Positions 28,121 through 35,893 of a stretch of 39,410 bases of DNA are shown one piece after another. The translations under genes and the position numbers were made by a program. The DNA is taken from NCBI GenBank assembly GCA_030017935.1, contig JASEGF010000001.1:1-39410 (forward strand), written 5' to 3'. The stretch comes from Bacteroidales bacterium. GTDB taxonomy: Bacteria; Bacteroidota; Bacteroidia; Bacteroidales; DTU049. Position 1 is the first letter of the stretch. Every line of letters starts with the position of its first letter. A model generated the notes under the pieces. That model was given only the letters and a program-made list of their open reading frames with translations, ran no database searches and was not told the DNA's origin.

Positions 28121-28209
28121 TATCTATTTTACTTTTCTTTGTCAACCACACAAAGAAAAGTTACAAAAGTAAAGTCTCTGCTGGGGAAATATTGGATGGG
28201 CTGAAAAAT
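28121..28209 (+). repeat. Dispersed hairpin repeat A, copy 1
   Basis: Perfect 12-bp stem ACTTTTCTTTGT (28131-28142) / ACAAAGAAAAGT (28150-28161) with loop CAACCAC, followed by TACAAAAGTAAAGTCTCTGC and TGGGGAAAT. Two more copies lie at 30318-30437 and 39279-39380, all in the same orientation. The stretch 27929-28222 has no gene: besides this repeat it holds an inverted pair, ATAGTCGTCCCT (27947-27958) and AGGGATGACTAT (28112-28123). Confidence 0.8.
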
Positions 28210-28222
28210 CATTATGATAATT

Positions 28223-28711
28223 TTAATTTTGTTTTTTTGTTCCATAGATTTCGAATGGCACACCTATTATATTACGCTTAAAATAAGGATATTTTTCATC
28301 TCCTTCAAGCTTCCAACATATAAATTTTTTTATTTCAACTGTTAAAATACTATCAAAATATTTATATTCTTCATTATCCGATGTTATCCGATTATTTTCT
28401 ATGAGTATCAAATCTAATTTGGCTGATTCAATGAACATGTTTAATTTATCTATATTATTAAAACAAATTTTAAAAAAAGCATATCCTCTAATTGTATCAG
28501 AAATAAAAGTATCAATAACTATAATCTTATCATTATTTTCAGAATCGCTACCTTTTATTTTTCCACACATAAATTCTCCAAAAATTGGATCATTTATAGC
28601 ATTAGAATCATAATAATTTAAAAAATCCTTTTCTTTTTTAATTTTTACTGTATCACACGATGAAACTATTGCTATGATTATTAATATTGACACAAAAATA
28701 TTTATCCTCAT
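28223..28711 (-). CDS. Small lipoprotein downstream of the RHS fragment
   Basis: 162 aa. The signal peptide ends in a lipobox-like VSSC (C19, followed by D20). The mature part is beta-rich and acidic and matches no family I know. It begins 1 base after the RHS-fragment gene, so the two are translated from one message. In RHS and other polymorphic toxin loci the gene directly after the toxin tip often encodes the immunity protein. A periplasmic or surface lipoprotein could play that part, but nothing in the sequence proves it. Composition is as AT-rich as the surroundings. Confidence 0.6.
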   Translation of the reverse strand: MRINIFVSILIIIAIVSSCDTVKIKKEKDFLNYYDSNAINDPIFGEFMCGKIKGSDSENNDKIIVIDTFISDTIRGYAFFKICFNNIDKLNMFIESAKLDLILIENNRITSDNEEYKYFDSILTVEIKKFICWKLEGDEKYPYFKRNIIGVPFEIYGTKKQN

Positions 28712-28712
28712 A

Positions 28713-29099
28713 TTAATAGAATTTAATTAATGGATAAAATCTTTCTAATAAATAATTTGTTTGATTTTCTTCTCTTAATGAAAAATTATTATAAACACTA
28801 CTTAGAGTTGCCTGAGATTCAAATTTAAACAATCTAACAGCAATAACAAAATCATTTTCATTAAATTTTGATATACTTGTCCCATTCGGATCTACCAGCA
28901 CCACCGGATCATCCGTACTATAGCAATATAGCGATAGTGATGGATACTTATCCGATAAAAAATCAACAGATAACCAGCTACTTAAATCTGCGTCATAGTA
29001 TCTCGCACCAAAGTACGTGTAGCTGGTCTTATTGCCTAACTCATTAACGATGAATTTGTAGCGGGCATCAAAATCACTATATAAAACTAATATAAACAT
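28713..29099 (-). CDS. Orphan RHS-core C-terminal fragment with short variable tail
   Basis: 128 aa. Residues about 11-74 are the unmistakable end of an RHS-repeat core: ARYKF, SYTYFGARYYDADLSSWLSV, DKYPSLSLYCYSTDDPV, LVDPNG. Full RHS proteins are usually over 1000 residues and end in a variable toxin tip after this core; here the core is cut to its last 60 or so residues. Two normally constant prolines appear changed (SVDFLSD for SVDPLSD; SLSLYCY for SLSPYCY), and the TGKE-type phrase reads IVNELGN, suggesting decay. The tail of about 54 residues matches no toxin I know. It sits in a tight operon, 6 bases after the gene at 29106-29435 and 1 base before the lipoprotein gene. The ORF is intact but is probably a relic. 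Confidence 0.8.
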   Translation of the reverse strand: MFILVLYSDFDARYKFIVNELGNKTSYTYFGARYYDADLSSWLSVDFLSDKYPSLSLYCYSTDDPVVLVDPNGTSISKFNENDFVIAVRLFKFESQATLSSVYNNFSLREENQTNYLLERFYPLIKFY

Positions 29100-29105
29100 A
29101 TTTAT

Positions 29106-29435
29106 TTAATGTGAAGATTGTTTTATTTTTTCAAAATAATATTCTTTTTTTTCTAAATCACATGGATTCCTTATTATATCTTTAATTGTATATAATCCAA
29201 TATGGTATAAGTTAACAAAATAAATTTTATCACATAAAAATTCAAAATATATACAATTATTCGTATCAGAAAAAATTATTTCACTAGAATCGCAATATCC
29301 ACAAACTATGTCTATTTCAACATTATTAACAGGATTGTTTTGTTTATCAAAAAAACATATTTCAATTTTTTTGGTTGTTTGTGCATTTAATTCTAAAAAA
29401 AATAATGATAAAATAATAAAAAATTTATTTTTCAT
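29106..29435 (-). CDS. Small secreted protein of unknown function
   Basis: 109 aa. A signal peptide (about 1-18, FFIILSLFFLELNAQ) is followed by a short beta-sandwich-like domain. KIEICFFDKQNNPVNNVEID has the look of a carboxypeptidase-regulatory-like or Ig-like fold. Five cysteines lie in the mature part, including an IVCGYCDSS pair. It is the first gene of the three-gene operon with the RHS fragment and the lipoprotein. A TAATTTTG box (29489-29482) lies 46 bases upstream. It may be an accessory or earlier immunity gene of the RHS cassette, but I cannot assign a function. Confidence 0.55.
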   Translation of the reverse strand: MKNKFFIILSLFFLELNAQTTKKIEICFFDKQNNPVNNVEIDIVCGYCDSSEIIFSDTNNCIYFEFLCDKIYFVNLYHIGLYTIKDIIRNPCDLEKKEYYFEKIKQSSH

Positions 29436-29481
29436 AAAAATTATTTTTTATTGTGCATGTAATTACTTATTCTTTTTAATT

Positions 29482-29489
29482 CAAAATTA
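29482..29489 (-). promoter_or_regulatory. Promoter -7 box TAATTTTG of the RHS-fragment operon
   Basis: Minus-strand TAATTTTG, 46 bases before the start of the first gene of the operon. The match is exact to TAnnTTTG, but the leader is longer than at other genes here. Confidence 0.45.
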
Positions 29490-29536
29490 TTTTACAACAA
29501 ATTTAATTAATAATTCTATTATATCATAGTTAATAA

Positions 29537-29638
29537 TTACATAATCATCGAAAAATAATACGAGAGGGGGGCTTTTGCTTCTGTTTTACTTATATTACCT
29601 TTTTTAGCAGTTAAGTCAATTAGCTGCGGTTTATCCAT
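29537..29638 (-). pseudogene. N-terminal fragment of an HU-family DNA-binding protein
   Basis: A 33-codon ORF. Its first 23 residues (MDKPQLIDLTAKKGNISKTE, then AKA) align by eye with the start of HU/IHF proteins (M-[ND]-K-x-x-L-I-D-x-x-A-x-K-x-x-[IL]-[ST]-K-x-[ED]-A). After TEAKA the reading turns to unrelated residues and stops within 8 codons, so the dimerisation and DNA-binding arm are gone. It lies between the RHS operon and the MORN-like gene in the same direction. It is best read as a truncated gene left by recombination in the island. Confidence 0.6.
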
Positions 29639-29671
29639 AGTATTGTTTTTATTAAAATTATTACAATAAAT

Positions 29672-30307
29672 TTACCAAAAAATAGAGGCCTTAACTTTTA
29701 CCCCGTTTTCATACAGAACAATTGATGGAGCTCCTCTATTGTAAAAGTAAAAAAAACCATGTTCAATACCCATCTTATATTCACCTAAGCAAATAATTTT
29801 ATCATTTTCACGTTCTATTACTGCTCCATTAACCAAATCATCTTTAAAATAAATTATTATTTCTGCTTTAAATGATTTAGGTTTATCAGGTATAAATCGA
29901 AAGAAAAACGCACCCTGTTTCATTCCATTTTTAAATTCGCCTGAACTTACTATATATTCTTCAATATTTTTTATTTTTTTTGCTTGTTTTTTTGTAATAT
30001 TATAAAGACAATAGTACCCATCAGGTAATTTTTCTGAAAATAAGTAACTTGGACCATATCCGGAACATAAATAGTTTGAATAGATCTTAAATTTGTCAAA
30101 ATAATTTTCATCATCAATCGAAATGTAGTATGATGTGTCGTCTAAAAACAATTTAATTGTATCTTTTGGAGTATTATTAGTGTTATTAATTTTTTGTATC
30201 AGAAACTGGTCATTAGCTTTTTTTATATTTGTTGTATCTTCTTGACAATAACCCAAATCGCAAATTAACATGATAAATAAAATTAAAATAAATTCAACTA
30301 TTTTCAT
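29672..30307 (-). CDS. Secreted MORN/YwqK-like repeat protein
   Basis: 211 aa. A signal peptide (about 1-21, ending DLGYCQ) precedes a charged linker and a beta-rich domain. Residues about 125-205 carry MORN/YwqK-like phrases: GEFKNGMKQGAFFF, then DDLVNGAVIERENDK, then GEYKMGIEHGFFYFYNRGAP and YENGVKVK. Such repeats form flat beta-sheets. In Bacteroidota, YwqK-like proteins are frequent next to polymorphic toxin genes and are sometimes annotated as antitoxins. A TAATTTTA box (30331-30324) precedes the start by 16 bases and lies at the edge of dispersed repeat A. The immunity role is a guess from context. Confidence 0.68.
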   Translation of the reverse strand: MKIVEFILILFIMLICDLGYCQEDTTNIKKANDQFLIQKINNTNNTPKDTIKLFLDDTSYYISIDDENYFDKFKIYSNYLCSGYGPSYLFSEKLPDGYYCLYNITKKQAKKIKNIEEYIVSSGEFKNGMKQGAFFFRFIPDKPKSFKAEIIIYFKDDLVNGAVIERENDKIICLGEYKMGIEHGFFYFYNRGAPSIVLYENGVKVKASIFW

Positions 30308-30317
30308 AAATATTTTT

Positions 30318-30437
30318 ATTATGTAAAATTAATGAATTTTTTGAATAAATTTTTTATCTATTTTACTTTTCTTTGTCAACCACACAAAGAAAAGTAACAA
30401 AAGAAAAGTCTCCGCTGGGAAAATGATTTGATAAAAC
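30318..30437 (+). repeat. Dispersed hairpin repeat A, copy 2
   Basis: The same perfect 12-bp stem as copy 1 (30365-30376 / 30384-30395, loop CAACCAC), followed by AACAAAAGAAAAGTCTCCGC and TGGGAAAATGATTTGAT. Its left part (AAAATTAATGAATTTTTTGA) overlaps the promoter of the MORN-like gene and also resembles the left part of copy 3. Confidence 0.8.
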
Positions 30438-30690
30438 TACGCAATCACCTCTGGGGGTTTACAAACTCGCAAGCTATAGCTTGCTCAAACAGTGTAAACC
30501 CTTTTATCCAACGCTACTTGCTTGTTTTATTACAAATCATTTACCAATGCGCATGGAACACATCTAAAGATGTGTTTAAAGCAAACTAGTAGTTTTGGTG
30601 GGAGACGAATAGCTCGCCGTAAGGGAGGTATTGGAGGTGCTGCAATACACCACTTTCTGCATTAGTTATAAAGAAGGCGGAGATGAGATG
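30438..30690. repeat. Structured palindromic intergenic block
   Basis: This gene-free block directly follows repeat A copy 2 and is visibly richer in G and C than its surroundings. It contains GGGTTTACA / TGTAAACCC (9-bp arms) enclosing the perfect 16-base palindrome GCAAGCTATAGCTTGC. A second hairpin, AACACATCT / AGATGTGTT, has a 2-base loop. Together with copy 2 it fills the 443-base gap 30308-30750. No ORF of note is present. It resembles REP/BIME-type or recombination-site structures but matches none I can name. Confidence 0.65.
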
Positions 30691-30750
30691 GTCAGAGTGA
30701 AAGTAATTTTTCATTTATCAAATTTTTTTAGGTAAAAATTAATAATATTT

Positions 30751-31179
30751 TTACTTTTTTAATTTATACCAATTATCTGTATTTTTAACTTTAGTCCACG
30801 TAGATTCACTACTTCTTTTTTGTAGCTCATCTTCATTAGCAAACCTGACTAAAGAAAGCGTTTCAACGTCTTTCAGATAAATAAATACATTTCCAGCTGT
30901 ATCTATATACAGACGTGGAATTTTGTATTTCATAAATGTTTGTGCCAATTGTTCGAGTTTTAAAGTATCAGCTTCAACATGGTGTTCTGTTAATGACCAT
31001 TTTCCCTCTATTATTTGATGACTTTTTCTATTCAGAGTTACAATATATAACCCTATTCCTAAAGTGTCTTTTATAAAATATGGTGCATTTAACATTATAA
31101 CAATACTTTCTCTATCTTCATCTCTAATGAAAATGTGAACATTATTGAATTGTGAAAAATCCACGTATCTCGTATTCAT
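30751..31179 (-). CDS. Hypothetical protein, probably the 3' part of a frameshifted gene
   Basis: 142 aa with no signal or membrane segment of its own. Its sequence (NNVHIFIRDEDRESIVIMLN, GIGLYIVTLN, KIPRLYIDTAGNVFIYLKDV) suggests a mixed alpha/beta extracellular domain, unknown to me. Its start lies inside the ORF at 31142-31309, which ends 38 bases further on in another frame and supplies the missing membrane anchor and promoter. The likeliest reading is a single anchored protein of about 185 residues, broken by a one-base change near 31140-31190. True overlapping genes are possible but less natural. Confidence 0.5.
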   Translation of the reverse strand: MNTRYVDFSQFNNVHIFIRDEDRESIVIMLNAPYFIKDTLGIGLYIVTLNRKSHQIIEGKWSLTEHHVEADTLKLEQLAQTFMKYKIPRLYIDTAGNVFIYLKDVETLSLVRFANEDELQKRSSESTWTKVKNTDNWYKLKK

Positions 31180-31309
31180 ATTTATCCAAAAATTCCTTTT
31201 CTCTTTTATTTAGTGTGTAATTACTTTCTATCCTAATTAATAAAATATCTACTATTAAAATGATTATTAATAAAAAACCTATTAGAAATAAATTTCTTGA
31301 TTTTTGCAT
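31142..31309 (-). CDS. Short membrane-anchor ORF upstream of, and overlapping, the 142-aa ORF
   Basis: 55 aa. After MQKSRN comes an uncut membrane helix (LFLIGFLLIIILIVDILLI), then a charged segment (NKREKEFLDKYEYEIRG), then a stop. A TAATTTTA promoter box (31333-31326) lies 16 bases before the ATG, so this is where transcription and translation of the locus begin. It overlaps the 142-aa ORF by 38 bases in a different frame. It is probably the 5' part of the same gene, separated by a frameshift. Confidence 0.5.
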   Translation of the reverse strand: MQKSRNLFLIGFLLIIILIVDILLIRIESNYTLNKREKEFLDKYEYEIRGFFTIQ

Positions 31310-31414
31310 AAATATTTTTGTTAGGTAAAATTAATGAATATTTTAGAATAAATTAAATATTTAAACTCTTTATGAAATTAAGTCTTTTCATTTTATGAAA
31401 TCAAAAAAACCTTT

Positions 31415-31422
31415 TATCTTTG
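31415..31422 (+). promoter_or_regulatory. Promoter -7 box TATCTTTG of the C1 peptidase gene
   Basis: TATCTTTG followed by C matches TAnnTTTG and ends 14 bases before ATG 31437. Confidence 0.6.
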
Positions 31423-31436
31423 CTAAAAAATAAATT

Positions 31437-32819
31437 ATGAAATCCAAATCAATAATTTTTTGTTTATTTTTTCTAATCTCATTAATAAATTTATGGGCAC
31501 AAAATACTATAACAAATGTAGAATTAGCCAAAATCAAAGAAAATGCTTATAAAGACTTTCATCCTGGCATTCAATCAGCTATAGTAGAAAATTCTATTAA
31601 AAAATTGTCATTAAATCCACAATTACGTAGTCTGCCAGACCCATATTTCAAATATCAAATACAAACAGGAAAGCCAACAGATCAAAAACGTTCTGGTAGA
31701 TGCTGGATGTTTGCCAGTATGAATACTATTCGTCCTTTTGTCATTCAAAAATATAATTTATCGAATTTCGAATTTTCTTATGCTTATTTGTTTTTTTATG
31801 ATCAATTAGAAAAAGCTAATTTATTTTTACAAGGAATAATCTCAACAATTGATAAGCCTATGGACGATAGACAAGTAGAGTGGTGGTTCAAAAATCCTAT
31901 TGGCGATGGTGGTGTGTGGTCTAGTTTTGTAAATTTAGTAAATAAATATGGACTGGTACCAGCAGAGGTGATGCCAGAAACCTATCATAGCAATAATACT
32001 AGTGAGATTTCATCAATTTTAGCTACGAAATTACGTGAACATGGCATTATGATGAGAGAGGCATACAATAATAATAAAAAAGCTGATTTACAAAAAATGA
32101 AATTAGATGCTCTAAGTGAAATCTATCGCATCTTAGTTTATGCTTTTGGTGAGCCTCCTACGACATTTTCTTATAGATTTGTTGATAAAACTAATAAACC
32201 TACTGAGTTGAAAACATATACTCCTATGAGTTTTTATAAAGAAATCATAGAAATAAATTTCAATGATTTTGTCATGCTTATGAATGACCCTACTAGACCG
32301 TATTATAAGGTTTACGAAATAGAATATGATAGGAATATGGTAGAAGGTATAAATTGGAAATATCTCAATCTACCAATGAATGAAATAAAATCTTTAGCTT
32401 TAAAATCTCTTAAAGATTCTATGCCAATGTATTTCTCATGTGATGTAGGTAAACAATTAAATAATGATATAGGTCTATTAGATGTAAATAATTATATGTA
32501 TGACACTTTATTTAATATGCCTTTCAGAATGGATAAAAAACAAAGAATATTAACCTTTGCTAGTGGATCTTCTCATGGAATGAACATAATAGGTGTAGAT
32601 ACTGATAATAATGATGTACCTACTCGCTGGCTGATAGAGAATAGCTGGGGTAATGCGGGATATAATGGTAAATTAATAATGACTGACAAATGGATGGATG
32701 AATATCTTTTTAGACTAGTTGTCAATAAAAAATATTTCTCTGCTGAAACTTTAAAATTGTTAGAACAAGATCCAATACTTTTACCTAGTTGGGATCCAAT
32801 GTACAGAATGGATGAATAG
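31437..32819 (+). CDS. Secreted aminopeptidase C / bleomycin hydrolase-type cysteine peptidase (C1B)
   Basis: 460 aa. The signal peptide (about 1-22, ending LWAQ) is unusual for PepC/bleomycin hydrolases, which are often cytoplasmic, but secreted versions occur in Bacteroidota. The papain-type catalytic residues are all visible: C89 in KRSGRCWMFAS, H380 in SSHGMNIIG, N402 in RWLIENSWGN. The oxyanion Gln is in KPTDQKRSG. Length fits the family. These enzymes form hexameric barrels that remove N-terminal residues from peptides. It is monocistronic, with its own promoter, and is followed by dispersed repeat B. It marks the right border of the accessory island. Confidence 0.92.
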   Translation: MKSKSIIFCLFFLISLINLWAQNTITNVELAKIKENAYKDFHPGIQSAIVENSIKKLSLNPQLRSLPDPYFKYQIQTGKPTDQKRSGRCWMFASMNTIRPFVIQKYNLSNFEFSYAYLFFYDQLEKANLFLQGIISTIDKPMDDRQVEWWFKNPIGDGGVWSSFVNLVNKYGLVPAEVMPETYHSNNTSEISSILATKLREHGIMMREAYNNNKKADLQKMKLDALSEIYRILVYAFGEPPTTFSYRFVDKTNKPTELKTYTPMSFYKEIIEINFNDFVMLMNDPTRPYYKVYEIEYDRNMVEGINWKYLNLPMNEIKSLALKSLKDSMPMYFSCDVGKQLNNDIGLLDVNNYMYDTLFNMPFRMDKKQRILTFASGSSHGMNIIGVDTDNNDVPTRWLIENSWGNAGYNGKLIMTDKWMDEYLFRLVVNKKYFSAETLKLLEQDPILLPSWDPMYRMDE

Positions 32820-32820
32820 T

Positions 32821-33000
32821 TTAAAATATTTTAATGTTGTTTAAATGTTTTGCTTAACCATTCAAACTTATCACCTTTCACCCCTTCTCCCCGTCACATA
32901 GTCTCCCTCTCTCCCCTTTTCCCAGTCTCCCCGTCCCTTTCTCCTTGTCCCTTTCACCTTTCACCTTGTACCTTGTACCTTGTACCTTTTACCTGTATAC
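32821..33000. repeat. Dispersed intergenic repeat B, copy 2 (inverted relative to 11741-11900)
   Basis: Read on the minus strand it starts with tandem AAGGTACAAGGTACAAGGT-type words, continues with pieces like GGGACGGGGAGACTGGG, and reaches GTGACGGGGAGAA (32897-32885). It ends with GTTAAGCAAAACATTTAAAC, which differs from copy 1 in one base of 20. The short spacer between the C1 peptidase gene and dnaJ holds nothing else. Confidence 0.75.
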
Positions 33001-33026
33001 AATACGTTTCACAAAAATATTAGCCT

Positions 33027-34151
33027 CTAAAAATATTCTTTTAATCTTTCGAATAGTGATTTACCAGATGATTGTCTTTGCACATTAAAATCTTTCATTT
33101 TTTTCATTTCTTCTAGCAAAGTTTTTTCTTCTTTGGTAATTTTGTCAGGTACATGAATATTTATGCTCACAATGAAATCTCCTTTTTGAGATGAATTAAT
33201 ATCTGGCAACCCTTTATTTCTCAGTCTAAACAATTTACCTGGTTGAGTGCCAGGAGGTATTTTAATTGTAGCTTTACCATTTAAAATAGGTATTTCAATT
33301 TCAGTGCCTAAAACTGCGTCTGGATAAGAAATATAATGTTCGTAAAAAATATTTAAACCATCTCTTTTAAATAATGGATGTTCTTCTTCTTCTATTAAAA
33401 CTATTAAATCACCTGGAACGCCATATAATATTTGATTACCTTGACCTTTCAGTGTTATTTGCATGTCTTGCAGAGCACCTGGAGGGATTTTAATAGTAAC
33501 AACTTCTTTAGAATCTTCTTGACCAGTGCCACCGCAATGTTCGCATTTTTCTTTTACAATTTTTCCTTTACCATTACAATTAGGACAAACATTAGTAGAT
33601 TGCACACGTCCGAAAAGTGTATTTGTAATTTGAGTAACCCTGCCAGTGCCATGGCAAGTAGGACAAGTAATTATGCTTGCTTCAGATTTAGCTCCTATAC
33701 CTTCACAAACATGACAAACCACTTTTTTATTTAAAGTAACTTTTTTTTCTACACCTGTAAGTATTTCTTCTAGTGTTAATTTGATACGAATACGAATATT
33801 AGTGGCTTTTTGAGTATATGCTTGATAATAATTCCCCTCTCCAGGTCTCCTTCTAAAACCAAAAAAGTCATCGAAGATATCATTTAAATTAGAAAAAATA
33901 TCATCGTCATTGCTAAAAAAATCATCACTCATGCCCGCTTCGCCATACTTATCATATCTCTGCCTTTTGTCTGCATCACCCAATACTGCATAGGCTTCAG
34001 CAATTTCTTTAAATTTTTCTTCAGCTTCTTTATTTTCTGGATTTCTATCTGGATGATATTTCATTGCTAGCTTACGATAAGCTTTTTTTATCTCATCATC
34101 ACTAGCATTTTTAGCTACACCTAAAATTTCGTAATAATCTTTCTTTGCCAC
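33027..34151 (-). CDS. dnaJ: Chaperone protein DnaJ
   Basis: 374 aa, full length. DnaJ delivers unfolded proteins to DnaK and stimulates its ATPase. The J domain (1-70) has HPD at 33-35. A short linker containing DDFFSNDDDIFSNLNDIF is poorer in glycine than the usual G/F region. All four zinc-binding CxxCxG repeats are present (CHVCEG, CPTCHG, CPNCNG, CEHCGG). Two C-terminal substrate-binding beta domains follow (VTIKIPPGALQDMQ, GKATIKIPPGTQPGKLFRL). It lies 10 bases after grpE, forming a grpE-dnaJ operon; dnaK is not in this window. Confidence 0.97.
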   Translation of the reverse strand: MAKKDYYEILGVAKNASDDEIKKAYRKLAMKYHPDRNPENKEAEEKFKEIAEAYAVLGDADKRQRYDKYGEAGMSDDFFSNDDDIFSNLNDIFDDFFGFRRRPGEGNYYQAYTQKATNIRIRIKLTLEEILTGVEKKVTLNKKVVCHVCEGIGAKSEASIITCPTCHGTGRVTQITNTLFGRVQSTNVCPNCNGKGKIVKEKCEHCGGTGQEDSKEVVTIKIPPGALQDMQITLKGQGNQILYGVPGDLIVLIEEEEHPLFKRDGLNIFYEHYISYPDAVLGTEIEIPILNGKATIKIPPGTQPGKLFRLRNKGLPDINSSQKGDFIVSINIHVPDKITKEEKTLLEEMKKMKDFNVQRQSSGKSLFERLKEYF

Positions 34152-34161
34152 AATCTAATTT

Positions 34162-34722
34162 TTATTGATAAACGACAACTTTTGCATAACGTAAAACCAC
34201 GGGACGGTCTTGTAGATTTAATTTATATCCTTTCATCAAAACATCAGCAACAGTATTTTTCTTTTCATCAGGCCCCTCGATGGTACTAATAGCCTCGTGT
34301 AATTCTATATCAAATGGTTCATTTATGGGATTAATTTCTTCTACTCCATATTTTTTTAAAATATTTAAAAATTTTTGATAAATTAATTTATATGCGTCAG
34401 AAATCGCGTCTAAAGTTTGATTTTTTTCTATTGCTTCTAACCCTCTTTCTATATCATCGATAATCGGTAAAAGATCAATAATCAATTGCATATTAGCTGT
34501 GTCTATGAGGTTTAGTTTTTCTTTGTTAGTTCTTTTTTTATAATTATCAAACTCAGCATATAATCTCAAATATTTATCATTGAGTTGATTATTTTGATTT
34601 TTTAATTCGTCTAAATATTTTTGGATTTCATCTTTATTACTCTCTTCTTGAACATCCGTGTTGATTTCTTCTGGATTTTCGAGGTTATTTTCTTCATTAT
34701 TCAAAACATCTTTCTCTTTCAT
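34162..34722 (-). CDS. grpE: Nucleotide exchange factor GrpE
   Basis: 186 aa. GrpE is the cytoplasmic dimer that exchanges ADP for ATP on DnaK. After an acidic, variable N-terminus there is the long coiled-coil helix (LNDKYLRLYAEFDNYKKRTN), the central PIIDDIERGLEA part, and the C-terminal beta domain (NPINEPFDIELHEAISTIEG, then VADVLMKGYKLNLQDRPVVL and VVVYQ). All features are normal. It is the first gene of grpE-dnaJ, 10 bases ahead of dnaJ. I could not see a CIRCE operator upstream, so an HrcA-type control is not supported here. Confidence 0.96.
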   Translation of the reverse strand: MKEKDVLNNEENNLENPEEINTDVQEESNKDEIQKYLDELKNQNNQLNDKYLRLYAEFDNYKKRTNKEKLNLIDTANMQLIIDLLPIIDDIERGLEAIEKNQTLDAISDAYKLIYQKFLNILKKYGVEEINPINEPFDIELHEAISTIEGPDEKKNTVADVLMKGYKLNLQDRPVVLRYAKVVVYQ

Positions 34723-34764
34723 ATAAATATTTTTTTAAAGTTAATGGCAAAATTCTTGCCTTTA

Positions 34765-35871
34765 TTAAAATTTAGACAATTTGTCAGGAACTGGAATATT
34801 TGATTCATTTAATATTTGTTTAAGTTCATTTATGACTTCTGGTAAAATTGGAATACCATTTTTTTTATGAAAATTAGTTTTTTCGACTTCAGGATCATTA
34901 GGTATAAGGACAGGCTGATTAGGGTCAATGGGAGTAGTTGCTCTCATAGTTCTAATCCATAAATCCATATAATTTTTTACCTCATCAGCTGGTCTAAAAG
35001 CATCCAGTTTGATAGCAGCAAAAAAATGTCCTAATCCTTTGCCAGGATAATAATCCTTTTCTGGAAAATAACTAACCTGTGGCGGCACAAAATTACCAAA
35101 ATTAGCTCCTGATAATATAGCTGTCAATATATCCACTATTGCAGTTAAACAATATCCTTTATAGCCAGCATGCTCATAATCGCCACCTAAAGGTAAAATG
35201 GTTCCTTTTTTTCTCAAAACAGATGGGTCAGTTATAGGTATACCATCGGCAGTTTGTAGCATACCTTCTGGGACAGTTTTGCCCTGTTTTTCCAATAATT
35301 CGACTTTACCTCGCGCTATAGGTACAGTAGCGAAATCGGCTAAAAACACTGGTTCATTATTTGTAGGCATAGCAAAAGCAATAGGATTAGTACCAAGCAT
35401 TGCCTGTTTAGCGAATGTAGGAGCTACTGTTGGGTTAGCATTAGTCATTGCTATACCTATCATATCGTGCTTTACAGCCTTGATAGCATAATATCCTGCT
35501 ATACCGAAATGATTCGAATTATTAACAACCACAACGCCACAACCTGCATTTTGAGCTTTTGATATAGCTAAATTCATAGCAAAATCACCACTAATCATTC
35601 CTAAACCATTATCACCATCTACTAGACCTGTAGCTAAACTTTCTTTAATAATTTTTGGTTTAGCATTAATATTTAGTCTGTTTTTTTGCCATAAACCTAG
35701 ATAATCTTTTACTCTCACTAAACCATGTGATGGTATGCCTCGCAGTTCAGCTTCTACTAGTACATCGGCCACTAATTCTGCATCTTCTTTATTCATTCCA
35801 ATAGTTGAAAAAATTTCAATTATAGATAATTTTAAATCTTTATAATCAATGATAAATTTATCGGAGTTCAT
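34765..35871 (-). CDS. Ldh-family NAD(P)-dependent malate/L-lactate-type dehydrogenase
   Basis: About 368 aa from ATG 35871 (MNSDKFIIDYKDL). The alternative ATG 35904 would overlap rny and add 11 poor-looking residues. The family (malate, sulfolactate, ureidoglycolate and related 2-hydroxyacid dehydrogenases, unrelated to classical LDH) is shown by GIPSHGLVRVKDYL, DGDNGLGMISGDFAM, VVVVNNSNHFGIAGYYA, GTNPIAFAMP and the C-terminal PGKGLGHFFAAI. The HFG histidine region is part of the active site. Substrate cannot be told from sequence; malate or lactate are the usual guesses. It follows rny by 22 bases and is probably co-transcribed with it. Confidence 0.9.
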   Translation of the reverse strand: MNSDKFIIDYKDLKLSIIEIFSTIGMNKEDAELVADVLVEAELRGIPSHGLVRVKDYLGLWQKNRLNINAKPKIIKESLATGLVDGDNGLGMISGDFAMNLAISKAQNAGCGVVVVNNSNHFGIAGYYAIKAVKHDMIGIAMTNANPTVAPTFAKQAMLGTNPIAFAMPTNNEPVFLADFATVPIARGKVELLEKQGKTVPEGMLQTADGIPITDPSVLRKKGTILPLGGDYEHAGYKGYCLTAIVDILTAILSGANFGNFVPPQVSYFPEKDYYPGKGLGHFFAAIKLDAFRPADEVKNYMDLWIRTMRATTPIDPNQPVLIPNDPEVEKTNFHKKNGIPILPEVINELKQILNESNIPVPDKLSKF

Positions 35872-35893
35872 ATTTTTTAGAACAATTATTAAA

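Noticed and set aside
27947..28123. 12-base inverted pair ATAGTCGTCCCT / AGGGATGACTAT as ends of a small mobile element
   Set aside because: One mismatch, no target duplication and nothing coding between them; chance or an old repeat is as likely.
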